Shown here in pieces: positions 8,628 to 18,642 of a DNA stretch of 64,000 bases; position 1 is the first letter of the stretch; each line of letters begins with the position of its first letter. Source of the stretch: Saccharibacillus alkalitolerans. GTDB taxonomy: Bacteria; Bacillota; Bacilli; Paenibacillales; Paenibacillaceae. The DNA lies in assembly GCF_011090185.1 (NCBI RefSeq), contig NZ_JAAFGS010000011.1, forward strand, positions 52,270 to 116,269, written 5' to 3'. Position numbers and translations under genes: made by a program. The notes below the pieces were generated by a model. It was not told where the DNA came from. It saw only the letters and a program-made list of their open reading frames with translations, and made no database searches.

Positions 8628-9461
8628 GTGGAAAACCGCTATGTTTCGCATCCGAACGACGTCAAAAGTTTCGATACGACCCGCCTTCGGGAGGAATTTC
8701 TGATCGAGACGCTGTTCGCGCCGGATCAGCTTGTAACCGTTTACTCGCATGTGGACCGTTATATCGTCGGCTCGGCTGTCCCCGTCTCGAAGGAGATCAA
8801 GCTGGAAGTGGATCTGAAGCAGATCGGCGCGGACTTTTTCCTGGAGCGCCGCGAAGCCGGCATCATCAACGTGGGCGGCGAAGGTTCGGTGACGGCGGAC
8901 GGCGAGGTGTTCGAAGTCGGCAAAAACGAATGTCTGTACGTCGGCCTCGGCGTCAAAGACGTGACGTTCAAGAGCGCGGACGGCGGAAGTCCCGCGAAGT
9001 TCTATCTCGTATCCACCCCGGCGCACAAAGCGTATCCGACCAAAAAAGCCGGTCAGGGCGAAGCGATCAAAGCCCATCTGGGCAGCATCGACAGCTCCAA
9101 CGAGCGCACGATCAACAAATACATCCTGCCGGGCGGCATCGAGAGCTGCCAGCTGGTCATGGGCATTACGGAGCTCGAGCCGGGCAATATGTGGAACACG
9201 ATGCCGTGCCACACGCATAACCGCCGCTCGGAAGTGTATCTGTATTTCAATATGCCGGAAGACGCCGCGGTGTTCCATTTCATGGGCGAACCTCAGGAGA
9301 CGCGTCACCTGGTCGTGCGCAACGAGCAGGCCGTCATTTCCCCCAGCTGGTCGATCCACAGCGGCGTCGGCACGAACAACTATACGTTCTGCTGGGCGAT
9401 GGCCGGCGAGAATCAGGTTTTCGACGATATGGACGCGGTGGATATGAAGGACTTAAAATAG
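8628..9461 (+). CDS. kduI: 5-dehydro-4-deoxy-D-glucuronate isomerase KduI
   Basis: A 277-residue cupin-fold isomerase. It converts 5-keto-4-deoxyuronate, released from pectin or other polyuronides by lyases, to 2,5-diketo-3-deoxygluconate. The zinc ligands are all present: H195, H197 and E202 in CHTHNRRSE, and H244 in SWSIHSG, matching the spacing of the E. coli enzyme. I chose GTG at 8628 because GAAAGGA lies 8 bases upstream; an ATG at 8619 overlaps that site. It begins a plus-strand group with a DeoR-type regulator and kduD, so the product is passed directly to KduD. Confidence 0.95.
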   Translation: MENRYVSHPNDVKSFDTTRLREEFLIETLFAPDQLVTVYSHVDRYIVGSAVPVSKEIKLEVDLKQIGADFFLERREAGIINVGGEGSVTADGEVFEVGKNECLYVGLGVKDVTFKSADGGSPAKFYLVSTPAHKAYPTKKAGQGEAIKAHLGSIDSSNERTINKYILPGGIESCQLVMGITELEPGNMWNTMPCHTHNRRSEVYLYFNMPEDAAVFHFMGEPQETRHLVVRNEQAVISPSWSIHSGVGTNNYTFCWAMAGENQVFDDMDAVDMKDLK

Positions 9462-9501
9462 ATCCTAACGACTTTTTTCGGAATAGGAGCTATATCCAGA
9501 C

Positions 9502-10281
9502 ATGAACGCACTCAAACGGCACGAAAAAATCATGGAAATTTTGATCGAGCGCCAGGAGGTCGGGGTGGGCGAACTCAGCTCGATGCTGGAAGTCACCGGC
9601 AAAACGATCCGCGAGGATCTGGCGAGGCTGGAGGAAAAAGGGCTTCTGCTGAGGGTACACGGCGGCGCGATGCTGGCCCAGAACGACCAGTTCGGCATCC
9701 TGTCGTCGAAGGGGACGGGCGATAAGCACGCCGCGGAAAAAGCGGAGATTGCCGCCCGCGCGCTGCGCTATATCGAACCCGGCGACATCATCGCGCTGGA
9801 CGGCGGGAGCACGACGCTGGAAATGGCCCGGCAGCTCGAGAACGTGCCGCTGACCGTGGTGACGAACGACCTGTTCATCCTCAGCGAACTGGCGCGCAAG
9901 GACAATATTCGGCTTGTCGTGCCGGGCGGGGAGCGGGTGCGCAACGTGCTGATCGGTACGGGCAGCGCGACGTTCGTCGAAGGCCTGAACATCAGCAAAG
10001 CGTTCTTGTCGGCGACGGCGCTTCATCCGGAGCTCGGCGCTTCGATCTACACGGGCGACCTGGTTCCGTACAAGAAGGCGCTGGTCAAAACGGCGCGCAG
10101 GGTGTACGGGGTCATCGAGCATCAAAAGTTCGGCAAGTTCGCGCTGTGGACGTTCGCGGCGTGCGAAGAGATGGACGTCATTGTGACGGACGGCGGGCTG
10201 GACCCGGAGCAGAAAGAGCTTTTTGCACGGAAAAACATACGGCTGGACGACGGAAGCGGCGCACCGGAGAAGCAGGCATAA
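9502..10281 (+). CDS. DeoR-family transcriptional regulator
   Basis: A 259-residue regulator with an N-terminal DeoR winged helix (about 1-55, VGVGELSSMLEVTGKTIREDLARLEEKG) followed by RVHGGA and a sugar-phosphate-isomerase-like sensor domain with DGGSTTLEMARQL and VTNDLFI, and a C-terminal VTDGGLD. Such proteins usually repress sugar operons and are released by a phosphorylated intermediate, perhaps KDG-6-phosphate here. It sits 40 bases after kduI and 39 before kduD, so it is probably the local hexuronate repressor. This place is often taken by an IclR- or LacI-type KdgR in other bacteria. Confidence 0.88.
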   Translation: MNALKRHEKIMEILIERQEVGVGELSSMLEVTGKTIREDLARLEEKGLLLRVHGGAMLAQNDQFGILSSKGTGDKHAAEKAEIAARALRYIEPGDIIALDGGSTTLEMARQLENVPLTVVTNDLFILSELARKDNIRLVVPGGERVRNVLIGTGSATFVEGLNISKAFLSATALHPELGASIYTGDLVPYKKALVKTARRVYGVIEHQKFGKFALWTFAACEEMDVIVTDGGLDPEQKELFARKNIRLDDGSGAPEKQA

Positions 10282-10320
10282 TCGCCCTATCGGTCCGGCA
10301 ACATTTCGGGAGGAAAAAAG

Positions 10321-11073
10321 ATGAGCATGTTCGATCTCAGCGGAAAAGTCGCGTTGGTCACGGGAGCGAGCGGCGGGCTCGGGCAGGGAATGGCGCTTGC
10401 GCTGGCGGAAGCGGGCGCGGATATTATCGCCGTCTCGTACACGTCCTGTTCCGACACGGCGGAAAAGGTGCGTGCGCTCGGGCGCAAAGCTCACGACATT
10501 CAAGCGGATCTCAGCAAGTCGGAAGAGCTCGAAGACGTCGTCGCCCGCTGTCTGGAGTTTGAGGGCCGCATCGATATTTTGATCAACAACGCGGGCATTA
10601 TCCGGCGCACGCCGATTTCGCAGCACAGCTGGAAAGATTTCGACGAGGTGCTGGACATCAACCTGAAAACGGTCTTTTATCTGACGCAGCTGGTCGGCAA
10701 CCATATGGTCGAACGCGGCAGCGGCAAGATCATCAATATCGCTTCGATGCTGTCGTTCCAAGGAGGCATCAACGTTCCCGGTTACACGGCCAGCAAACAC
10801 GGCGTAGCGGGATTGACCAAAGCGTTCGCGAACGAGTGGGCGTCCAAAGGCGTGCAGGTCAACGCGATCGCTCCGGGCTATATGTCGACGGACAACACCG
10901 CGCCGATCCGCGAAGACAAGGAACGCACGGATTCGATCACGGTGCGCATCCCGGCGGGACGATGGGGCACGGGCGAAGACGTCGGCGGTCCGGCGGTGTT
11001 CCTGGCTTCGGCGGCGGCCGATTACGTGAACGGCCATGTGCTGTGCGTCGACGGAGGCTGGATGATCCGCTGA
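10321..11073 (+). CDS. kduD: 2-dehydro-3-deoxy-D-gluconate 5-dehydrogenase KduD (SDR)
   Basis: A 250-residue short-chain dehydrogenase. It reduces 2,5-diketo-3-deoxygluconate to 2-keto-3-deoxygluconate. Features: cofactor loop TGASGGLGQGMA (residues 15-26), NNAG, catalytic Ser in IASMLSFQGG, and YTASK with the catalytic Tyr and Lys. The opening FDLSGKVALVTGA and the ending VLCVDGGWMIR are typical of KduD. RBS GGGAGGAAAA precedes the ATG. The product would need KDG kinase and aldolase, not seen in this window. Confidence 0.92.
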   Translation: MSMFDLSGKVALVTGASGGLGQGMALALAEAGADIIAVSYTSCSDTAEKVRALGRKAHDIQADLSKSEELEDVVARCLEFEGRIDILINNAGIIRRTPISQHSWKDFDEVLDINLKTVFYLTQLVGNHMVERGSGKIINIASMLSFQGGINVPGYTASKHGVAGLTKAFANEWASKGVQVNAIAPGYMSTDNTAPIREDKERTDSITVRIPAGRWGTGEDVGGPAVFLASAAADYVNGHVLCVDGGWMIR

Positions 11074-11219
11074 CGCCGAACCGTTCGGCGAAAAGGCACG
11101 GATGAAGAAACGGAAACGAGACGCAGGACCATAATTCCGATGAGGGCCGCGAACGGCGAAGGCGGGAGCACTTCCGCCTCGCCGCCGCGGCCTTCTGTCG
11201 GCTAAGGGAGGAAAGGCGA

Positions 11220-12080
11220 ATGAAACTTGGCATTCTGGCGCATACTTACGGCAAGCTGCCTGCGGCCGAACTGGCGCGCAAAGTCGCGGAAGAAGGCTTT
11301 ACTTCGGTTCAGCTGGCGCTGCTCAAAGCGATCGGGGATATCGACTGCTCGCCGGGCAAATTGAGTCCCGGGTTGGCGAACCATATCGCTGAAGCGTTCG
11401 GACGCGAAGGGGTGCGAATCGCGGTGCTCGGCTGCTATATCGATCCGGTGCATCCGGACTCGACCGTTCGGCGTGCCGAGATCGACCGGTTCAAGGAACA
11501 TCTGCGTCTGGCTCGCGATTTCGGCTGCGGGATGGTGGCGACGGAGACGGGATCGATCCGGACCTACAGCGAATCGCATCCGTCGAATTACGAAGAGCAC
11601 GGCTGGAGCGTTCTGCGGGAGACGATGTCGGAGCTGGCGGAAGAAGCGGAAAAATGGGGAATCAAGCTTGCGCTGGAACCGGTCGCCGGACATACGCTGC
11701 ATTCGCTTGAGCATTTTCGGCGGCTGCTGAGCGAAGTGCCTTCCTCTTCGATCGGACTGCTGTTCGACGCGTGCAACCTGCTGAACGAGGAGCGGCTGCC
11801 CAAGCAGGACGAACTGATCCGGGACGCGTTCGATACGCTGGCGGACCGGATGGTACTGATCCACGCCAAAGATTTGGACTTCGGCGAAGGCGGCCACTGG
11901 GCCGGCGGCGGACAGCCTAGGCTCGATCGTCCGATCGGGGAAGGGCTGCTGAACAAAGACTTGCTGTACCGCCTGCTGAAAGAGCGCAAGCCGCATATCG
12001 ATATCTCGATCGAAGGCGTGACGGCGGAGCAGGCGAAGCGTTCGGCCGATACGCTGCGCCGGCTGTATGCGGAAGCCTGA
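11220..12080 (+). CDS. Sugar phosphate isomerase/epimerase (xylose-isomerase-like TIM barrel)
   Basis: A 286-residue AP-endonuclease-2-like TIM barrel. Metal-binding type motifs are visible: TETGS (E about 104), LALEPVAGH (E about 150), LFDACNLLN (D about 182), LIHAKD and ISIEG (E near the end). Enzymes of this fold isomerise or epimerise sugars and sugar acids such as hydroxypyruvate, inosose or tagaturonate. Its place between kduD and an SDR gene suggests a role in uronic acid or related sugar use. RBS GGGAGGAAAGGCGA precedes the ATG. The 146 bases before it show no clear terminator, so it may be co-transcribed. Exact reaction unknown. Confidence 0.8.
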   Translation: MKLGILAHTYGKLPAAELARKVAEEGFTSVQLALLKAIGDIDCSPGKLSPGLANHIAEAFGREGVRIAVLGCYIDPVHPDSTVRRAEIDRFKEHLRLARDFGCGMVATETGSIRTYSESHPSNYEEHGWSVLRETMSELAEEAEKWGIKLALEPVAGHTLHSLEHFRRLLSEVPSSSIGLLFDACNLLNEERLPKQDELIRDAFDTLADRMVLIHAKDLDFGEGGHWAGGGQPRLDRPIGEGLLNKDLLYRLLKERKPHIDISIEGVTAEQAKRSADTLRRLYAEA

Positions 12081-12169
12081 GCGAATTGCGCCGAATGCAC
12101 GGTTATACTCCGACGCAGCCGGGTAATGGGCCCTAAACCCAAGATTACGGCGAAAAGGAGAGGGATCGG

Positions 12170-12997
12170 ATGACTCAAGATCTGCAGTCTTCGGAACAGT
12201 TTCTCGTCGCGCTGGTGACCGGCGGAGTCAAAGGCATCGGCCGAGGCATCGCTCACGTGTTGGCGCAAAAAGGTTATCGCATCGCTTTGACTTATCATTC
12301 CAGCCTCGACGACGTGGAAGAGATGACGCGGGAATTGAAGCATATTTACGGGGCGGAGCCTTTCGCCATGCAGAGCGACCTGACGCAGCCCGGCGAACCG
12401 CGCCGGGTCGTCGAAGCGGTGTTGGAGCATTTCGGACGGATCGACCTGGTCGTCAACAACGCGGGACAGAGCACGATGAAAGAGCTGACCGAGCTTGAAG
12501 AAGAGGACATCGCCTGGATGATCGGTTTGGATTATACGGCGCCGATCGTGCTGTCGAAGTATGCCGTCCGGTCGATGATCGAGCGCGGCATCAAAGGCAG
12601 CGTCCACTTTATCACATCGTCCCGCGGCGAACGCGCCTATCCGGGGGACAGCATCTACGGCGGCATGAAAGCCGCGCTGATCCGCTCCTGCGCTTCGCTG
12701 GCGCTGGAATGGGCGCCGCACGGCATCCGCACCAACTGCATCGCGCCCGGCGCGACCGTCAACGACCTGGAGCAGGACGCGCGGACGGAACCGCTGGGCC
12801 GCAAGATCCCGTTGGGCCGTCTCGGCACGCCTTCGGATATCGGGGAAGCGGTCGCCTGGCTGGCCTCGGACAAGGCTTCCTATATTACGGGCATCAATCT
12901 GCGGATCGACGGCGGCCTGATTCTGCCCGGCATGCCGGAAGACACGTCCGAGGAAGCGGGCTACGGCTGGGGCGTGGTGTATCCGAAAGAAGACTGA
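12170..12997 (+). CDS. SDR-family oxidoreductase
   Basis: A 275-residue short-chain dehydrogenase with cofactor loop TGGVKGIGRGIA (residues 18-29), NNAG, catalytic Ser in FITSSRG and YGGMK with the Tyr/Lys pair. The C-terminus GINLRIDGGLILPGM is usual for the family; about 20 extra residues follow (to YPKED). It likely oxidises or reduces a sugar or sugar acid in the same pathway as the TIM-barrel gene 90 bases upstream, and its end is followed by a terminator. Substrate cannot be named. Confidence 0.85.
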   Translation: MTQDLQSSEQFLVALVTGGVKGIGRGIAHVLAQKGYRIALTYHSSLDDVEEMTRELKHIYGAEPFAMQSDLTQPGEPRRVVEAVLEHFGRIDLVVNNAGQSTMKELTELEEEDIAWMIGLDYTAPIVLSKYAVRSMIERGIKGSVHFITSSRGERAYPGDSIYGGMKAALIRSCASLALEWAPHGIRTNCIAPGATVNDLEQDARTEPLGRKIPLGRLGTPSDIGEAVAWLASDKASYITGINLRIDGGLILPGMPEDTSEEAGYGWGVVYPKED

Positions 12998-13056
12998 AGA
13001 AGGGGCGCGGATAACGGCCTGCTTGAGCAGACGATTCATATCGGCACGGAAAACGA

Positions 13057-13095
13057 CGGAGACGTCCGCACGCAAAACGGACGTTTCCGTTTTTT
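13057..13095 (+). terminator. Intrinsic terminator after the hexuronate group
   Basis: A 12-bp stem CGGAGACGTCCG / CGGACGTTTCCG (one G-T pair), 9-base loop, then six T. It closes the kduI to SDR group. The rest of the 349-base gap to metY shows no S-box or T-box that I recognise. Confidence 0.85.
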
Positions 13096-13202
13096 GCTGC
13101 AGACAGTAGGATATCGAATATGTAGATCACGCTAAAAACCCACTATTCGGATGGGGATTTAAATTACGCTCTTTTCATTCTTATTCATTTATGTAAGAAT
13201 AG

Positions 13203-14642
<1,440 letters not shown>

Positions 14643-14711
14643 ACCGGCTGTCCCGGCGTGCTTAAGGCTGTCGGAGCAAGGCCTTGCAACCGCTCCGTTT
14701 CATGAACGGCC

Positions 14712-14750
14712 AACCGTGTTTTTCGCTTAGGCGAAAAGCACGGTTTTTTT
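14712..14750 (+). terminator. Terminator after metY-like gene
   Basis: Stem AACCGTGTTTTTCGC / GCGAAAAGCACGGTT with one mismatch, loop TTAG, ending in a T-run at 14744-14750. Confidence 0.9.
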
Positions 14751-14855
14751 ATAGGCGGCGAGAGGAAGGCAGAGATTCGCTTTACTTTTTCGGAATAAAA
14801 GAGTACGATTCGAATATAAGTTGCCCTTGACCAATAAAATTGAATATAGGAAAAA

Positions 14856-14870
14856 TGAGTCTCATTCTCA
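14856..14870. promoter_or_regulatory. Fur-like box 1 upstream of the metal ATPase
   Basis: TGAGTCTCATTCTCA fits the 7-1-7 Fur pattern TGATAAT-N-ATTATCA in 10 of 14 positions, with the right half nearly perfect. It lies about 100 bases before the P-type ATPase start, just after a weak promoter-like TATAGG at about 14845. A Fur-family regulator (Fur or PerR; perR is at 60347) is the likely binder. Confidence 0.5.
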
Positions 14871-14874
14871 TTTA

Positions 14875-14911
14875 ACACATGCTGCTCCGGAACCTCCGGA
14901 GCAGCATGTGT
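14875..14911. repeat. Perfect 17-bp hairpin between two Fur-like boxes
   Basis: ACACATGCTGCTCCGGA pairs perfectly with TCCGGAGCAGCATGTGT, 3-base loop. Only a short T stretch (CATTTTA) follows, so it is a poor terminator by rule; it may act as a leader attenuator, RNA-stability element or cruciform for the ATPase gene. Confidence 0.6.
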
Positions 14912-14931
14912 CATTTTAGGGGCAGTCGGAA

Positions 14932-14946
14932 TAACTCTCATTCTCA
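14932..14946. promoter_or_regulatory. Fur-like box 2 upstream of the metal ATPase
   Basis: TAACTCTCATTCTCA repeats the CTCATTCTCATT core of box 1 exactly 76 bases downstream. The left half is degenerate (9 of 14 to Fur). It abuts the AAAGGAGG ribosome binding site of the ATPase, so a bound repressor or metal-dependent RNA fold could also affect translation. Confidence 0.4.
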
Positions 14947-14964
14947 TTAAAAGGAGGCAGAATC

Positions 14965-17043
14965 ATGTCGATGCAGACGATTGGCAGCAGGAATCTGACG
15001 GGGAAAAGAACGGGCGCGGACAGCGGACCCAAATTCTTCGGAAAAAAGAAGAGAGAAAAAGGGGCGTCGCTGCGTGAGCTGGCCGCCCATTCCGAAGTGC
15101 AAAAAGCGCTGGGCAGCGGCCTGCTGATGCTGGCCGCCTGGGGAATGGCGCATGCCGGGATCGAAGCGGCAGCCGCGGTGCTGTATGTTTTTTCCTACGG
15201 TCTCGGCGGCTGGGGGAAAGCCCGCGATGCCGTCCGCAAATTGAAAAACGAACGGGAGTTGGACGTCAATCTGCTGATGGTGGCGGCCGCGCTGGGAGCG
15301 GCCGCCATCGGATATTGGAACGAAGGAGCGCTGCTTATTTTCATTTTCGCGCTCAGCGGCGCGTTGGAGAGCTTCGCTTCCGATCGAAGCGGACGGGATA
15401 TTTCCGAGCTGATCGCGATGCGGCCCGAACGCGCGCTGAAGATTGAAGCGGGAACGGTGCGGAAAGTCGAAGCCAATGAGCTGAGAATCGGGGACCGGGT
15501 CCTCGTTCCGCCCGGAGAAATCATTCCGGCGGACGGATGCGTGATCGGCGGACGCTCTTCCGTCGATCAGTCTTCCATTACGGGAGAGTCCGTTCCCGTC
15601 GACCGGAGCTTGGGAGACGGCGTGTACACGGGGACCGTCAATGGAGAAGGGGAGCTTCGCATCGAAGTGACGCAGGATGCGGCGGATACGCTTTTTGCCA
15701 AAATGATTCGCATGGTCGAACAAGCCCGCGAAGATTCGCCGCCTTCGCAGCGTTTCGTCGAACGCTTCGAAGCCGTGTACGTTAAGGCTGTGCTGGTCGC
15801 GGCATCGCTTCTGATCGCGCTCGGCCCGTGGCTGTGGGACGGAAGCTGGCAGACCGCTTTTTACAAAGGCATGGTCTTTCTGGTCGTTGCTTCGCCCTGC
15901 GCGATCGTGGCTTCGATCATGCCGCCGGTGCTGTCCGCGATGTCGGGCGCCGCGCGCAGAGGCGTGCTGTTCAAGGGCGGAGCATGCGTCGATAGACTGG
16001 CCGGCGTTCGAGTCGTCGCTTTCGACAAGACCGGTACGCTTACCCAGGGCAGACCCGAGCTGGTAGAGTTTATCACCGCGCCCGGGGTGGAAGAGAACGA
16101 GGTGCTGCGTTTCGCCGCGTCGGTCGAGCGGTATTCTTCCCATCCTTTGGCGCAGGCTGTCGTGCGGGCGGCGGAATCGCGCGGATTGAGCCTGCCGCAA
16201 GCCGAGCGGCCGAGCGAGCGTCCGGGTTTCGGGGCGGAGGCTTTCATCGGAAACGAACGGTGGGGCGTCGGCCGCCTGCCGTACAGCATGGAAAGCGGAA
16301 AGGCGGGGGAAGGAGCGGCTGCCGAAAAAGCGGAAAAAGGCATACGCCGCTTCGCTGCGGAAACGGCCCGCTCGGAAGACATGCCGCGGAACGACTCGGC
16401 TTGGTGGGAGCCTGAACGGGAACGACTGCGCGCCGAAGGGCGGACCGTGTCTTTCGTGCGGCGGGAAGGAGAAGCGGTCGCGCTGCTTGCGCTGAGCGAT
16501 CGGGTGCGTCCCGAAGCGCGCGAAGCGGTGGATCAGCTTCGCGGGCTGGGGATCGAATCGGTCATGCTGACCGGCGACGGAACCGGGGCGGCCGCTCATA
16601 TGGCTCGGGCTGCCGGCATTGAGCAGGTGTTTGCCGGACTGCTGCCGGAAGACAAAGTCGGCCGCATCCAGGAACTTCGCCGACGTTACGGCCCCGTGCT
16701 TATGGTGGGCGACGGAGTCAATGACGCGCCGGCGATGGCGGCTGCCGACGTCAGCATGGCGATGGGGATTCGGGGCAGCGGGGCTGCTCTGGGAACGGCC
16801 GATATCGTGCTGATGCGCGACGAAGTCCGTGCCGCAGCCGGCGCCGTGCGGCTCGCCCGCCGGGCCGAACGCGTAATCCGGCAGAATCTGGCGTTTGCCA
16901 CGGCCGTCATCCTGCTGCTGATCGCCTCCAGCTTGTCGCTGGGCATCGCGCTGCCGTTAGGCGTCGTCGGCCATGAGGGCAGTACGCTTCTCGTTTTGTT
17001 AAACGGATTGAGACTGCTTCGTTCCAAGAAGTCGTTTCATTAA
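14965..17043 (+). CDS. P1B-4-type heavy-metal efflux ATPase (PfeT/CtpD-like)
   Basis: A 692-residue metal-pumping P-type ATPase. The transport motif is SPC (S310-C312, VVASPCAIVAS) rather than CPC, and the sixth membrane helix has HEGST (H670-T674); this pair defines the P1B-4 group (Fe2+/Co2+, sometimes Zn/Cd). Other parts: TGES actuator loop (TGESVPVD), DKTGTLT with phosphorylated D354, SSHPLA and GDGVNDAPAM. No N-terminal heavy-metal domain is present, again usual for P1B-4. The nucleotide domain carries an unusual insertion (about 430-480, charged, ending in EPERERLRAEGRT). Fur-like boxes upstream and a perR gene in the window suggest iron efflux as for B. subtilis PfeT, which is PerR-controlled. 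Metal specificity is inferred. Confidence 0.9.
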   Translation: MSMQTIGSRNLTGKRTGADSGPKFFGKKKREKGASLRELAAHSEVQKALGSGLLMLAAWGMAHAGIEAAAAVLYVFSYGLGGWGKARDAVRKLKNERELDVNLLMVAAALGAAAIGYWNEGALLIFIFALSGALESFASDRSGRDISELIAMRPERALKIEAGTVRKVEANELRIGDRVLVPPGEIIPADGCVIGGRSSVDQSSITGESVPVDRSLGDGVYTGTVNGEGELRIEVTQDAADTLFAKMIRMVEQAREDSPPSQRFVERFEAVYVKAVLVAASLLIALGPWLWDGSWQTAFYKGMVFLVVASPCAIVASIMPPVLSAMSGAARRGVLFKGGACVDRLAGVRVVAFDKTGTLTQGRPELVEFITAPGVEENEVLRFAASVERYSSHPLAQAVVRAAESRGLSLPQAERPSERPGFGAEAFIGNERWGVGRLPYSMESGKAGEGAAAEKAEKGIRRFAAETARSEDMPRNDSAWWEPERERLRAEGRTVSFVRREGEAVALLALSDRVRPEAREAVDQLRGLGIESVMLTGDGTGAAAHMARAAGIEQVFAGLLPEDKVGRIQELRRRYGPVLMVGDGVNDAPAMAAADVSMAMGIRGSGAALGTADIVLMRDEVRAAAGAVRLARRAERVIRQNLAFATAVILLLIASSLSLGIALPLGVVGHEGSTLLVLLNGLRLLRSKKSFH

Positions 17044-17072
17044 ATCTTCATTTTTATGGCAAGAAATTCAAC

Positions 17073-17101
17073 TTGACACAATCAATTGGAGACAGCATAA
17101 T
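17073..17101 (+). promoter_or_regulatory. trxB promoter
   Basis: TTGACA and CATAAT separated by 17 bases, 60 bases before trxB; a strong sigma-A promoter. Confidence 0.8.
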
Positions 17102-17110
17102 GAAACTACA

Positions 17111-17125
17111 TTGTAATAATTATAA
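17111..17125. promoter_or_regulatory. PerR box over the trxB transcription start
   Basis: TTGTAATAATTATAA matches the PerR consensus TTATAATNATTATAA at every defined position but one. It begins 9 bases after the -10, so a bound PerR would block initiation and release it on peroxide stress. PerR is encoded at 60347. Confidence 0.7.
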
Positions 17126-17160
17126 ATTAGGAATGACTGAGAAAGAGGAGGATCACTTTT

Positions 17161-18114
17161 ATGTATAAATCGATCATCATCGGTACGGGCCCGGCCGGAT
17201 TGACCGCCGCCATCTATCTGGCGCGCGCCAACATGAGCCCGCTCGTTATCGAAGGCCCTCAGCCGGGCGGACAGCTGACGACGACGACCGAAGTCGAGAA
17301 CTTCCCCGGCTTCCCGGAAGGCATCATGGGTCCGGAATTGATGGACAACATGCGCAAGCAGGCGGAACGTTTCGGCGCCGAGTTCCGGACGGGCTGGGTC
17401 GAGAACGTCGACCTGTCGGAGCGCCCGTTCAAGCTGAACGTTGACGGCATGGGCGAACTGGTGACCGACACGCTGATCATCTCCACCGGCGCAAGCGCCA
17501 AGTACCTCGGCATTCCGGGCGAAGAAGAGAACGTGGGCATGGGCGTCAGCACCTGCGCGACGTGCGACGGATTCTTTTTCCGCGGCAAAGAAATCATCGT
17601 GGTCGGCGGCGGCGACTCGGCGCTCGAAGAAGCGAACTTCCTGACGCGCTTCGCGACGAAGGTGACGCTGGTGCACCGCAGAGGCGAACTGCGCGCGTCG
17701 AAGATCATGCAGGACCGCGCCCGTCAGAATCCGAAGATCGAATGGGCGCTCGACCGCACGCCGCTCGAAGTGGTCAAAGGCGAGAACGGCCTGAAAGGCC
17801 TGCTGGTCCGCAACAACGAGACGGGCGAAGATCAGCTGATCGAAGCCAGCGGGGTATTCGTCGCGATCGGGCACCATCCGAACACGGGCTTCCTGAACGG
17901 CCAGATCACGACCGACGAGAACGGCTACATCGTCGTGACCCCGGGCACGAGCGAAACGAACGTCCCTGGCGTCTTCGCCTGCGGCGACGTGCAGGATACG
18001 CGCTATCGTCAGGCGATCACGGCTGCGGGAAGCGGCTGCGCGGCGGCTATGGACGCGGAGCGTTTCATCGAAAGCCTGGAGTTCGCGGAAGCTGCGGCGG
18101 AAGCGGTCCTGTAA
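17161..18114 (+). CDS. trxB: Thioredoxin reductase
   Basis: A 317-residue flavoprotein that reduces thioredoxin with NADPH in the cytoplasm. FAD loop [15 protein letters not shown] (residues 8-22), redox-active CATC at 132-135, NADPH loop [12 protein letters not shown], and the second FAD motif [10 protein letters not shown]. Length is normal. It has its own promoter and a PerR box, so it is predicted to be induced by peroxide. RBS GAGGAGG precedes the ATG. A small glutaredoxin follows with its own promoter. Confidence 0.96.
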   Translation: MYKSIIIGTGPAGLTAAIYLARANMSPLVIEGPQPGGQLTTTTEVENFPGFPEGIMGPELMDNMRKQAERFGAEFRTGWVENVDLSERPFKLNVDGMGELVTDTLIISTGASAKYLGIPGEEENVGMGVSTCATCDGFFFRGKEIIVVGGGDSALEEANFLTRFATKVTLVHRRGELRASKIMQDRARQNPKIEWALDRTPLEVVKGENGLKGLLVRNNETGEDQLIEASGVFVAIGHHPNTGFLNGQITTDENGYIVVTPGTSETNVPGVFACGDVQDTRYRQAITAAGSGCAAAMDAERFIESLEFAEAAAEAVL

Positions 18115-18200
18115 AGACGGAATCGGGCAGGGCGTCGCGGATTTTTTCCCGGCGTTCTTTCGTTCCGGCCGATTTGCACAGGTTTCGTCACGGATCGGTT

Positions 18201-18228
18201 TTGTGTAAAGCCGAATAGACGTTATAAT
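18201..18228 (+). promoter_or_regulatory. Promoter of the glutaredoxin-like gene
   Basis: TTGTGT, 16-base spacer, perfect TATAAT at 18223-18228. Confidence 0.6.
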
Positions 18229-18272
18229 AAAGAAAGCCGATAGTAAAAACATATTGAAAAGGTGGAGAGACA

Positions 18273-18503
18273 ATGACGACGGCAATCGTATACACAAGCA
18301 CCAACTGCCCGCACTGCAAACAGGTGAAGAGCTATCTGGACGGCAAGGGCGTCGCTTACGAAGAGCGCAACATCGAACAGAGCGACGATTTCGCGCAGCA
18401 GGTCTGGGATATGGGACTGCGCGCCGTTCCGGTAACGGTCATCGGCGAAGCGAAAATCGTGGGCATGAACAAGCTGCAGCTCGAAAAAGCGCTGAACGCG
18501 TAA
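18273..18503 (+). CDS. Glutaredoxin-like small redox protein (NrdH/YtnI type)
   Basis: A 76-residue thioredoxin-fold protein with active site CPHC (C13, C16 in STNCPHCKQVKSYL) and the cis-Pro loop RAVPVTVIG. Such proteins pass electrons from thioredoxin reductase or low-molecular-weight thiols to targets such as ribonucleotide reductase. Being next to trxB suggests it is reduced by TrxB. RBS AAGGTGG precedes the ATG. Confidence 0.88.
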   Translation: MTTAIVYTSTNCPHCKQVKSYLDGKGVAYEERNIEQSDDFAQQVWDMGLRAVPVTVIGEAKIVGMNKLQLEKALNA

Positions 18504-18557
18504 GTTCGGCCGCGATCGTTCCGGCTTCGCCGCGAACGGATAGAGCAGGCACATAAG

Positions 18558-18588
18558 AAAAGGCGAAGCCTCGGGGCTTCGCCTTTTT
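18558..18588. terminator. Bidirectional terminator between glutaredoxin-like gene and xylR
   Basis: Stem AAAAGGCGAAGCC / GGCTTCGCCTTTTT, with A-run and T-run on the two sides, between convergent genes. Confidence 0.9.
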
Positions 18589-18642
18589 GAGCTGCTTATG
18601 CGGAGACGGCGGGCAAAGAAGCCTTTACCGGGAGCGTCCCGC

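Noticed and set aside
14965..17043. Copper (CPC-type) ATPase
   Set aside because: The transport motif is SPC with HEGST in the sixth helix and there is no N-terminal heavy-metal domain, which points to P1B-4.
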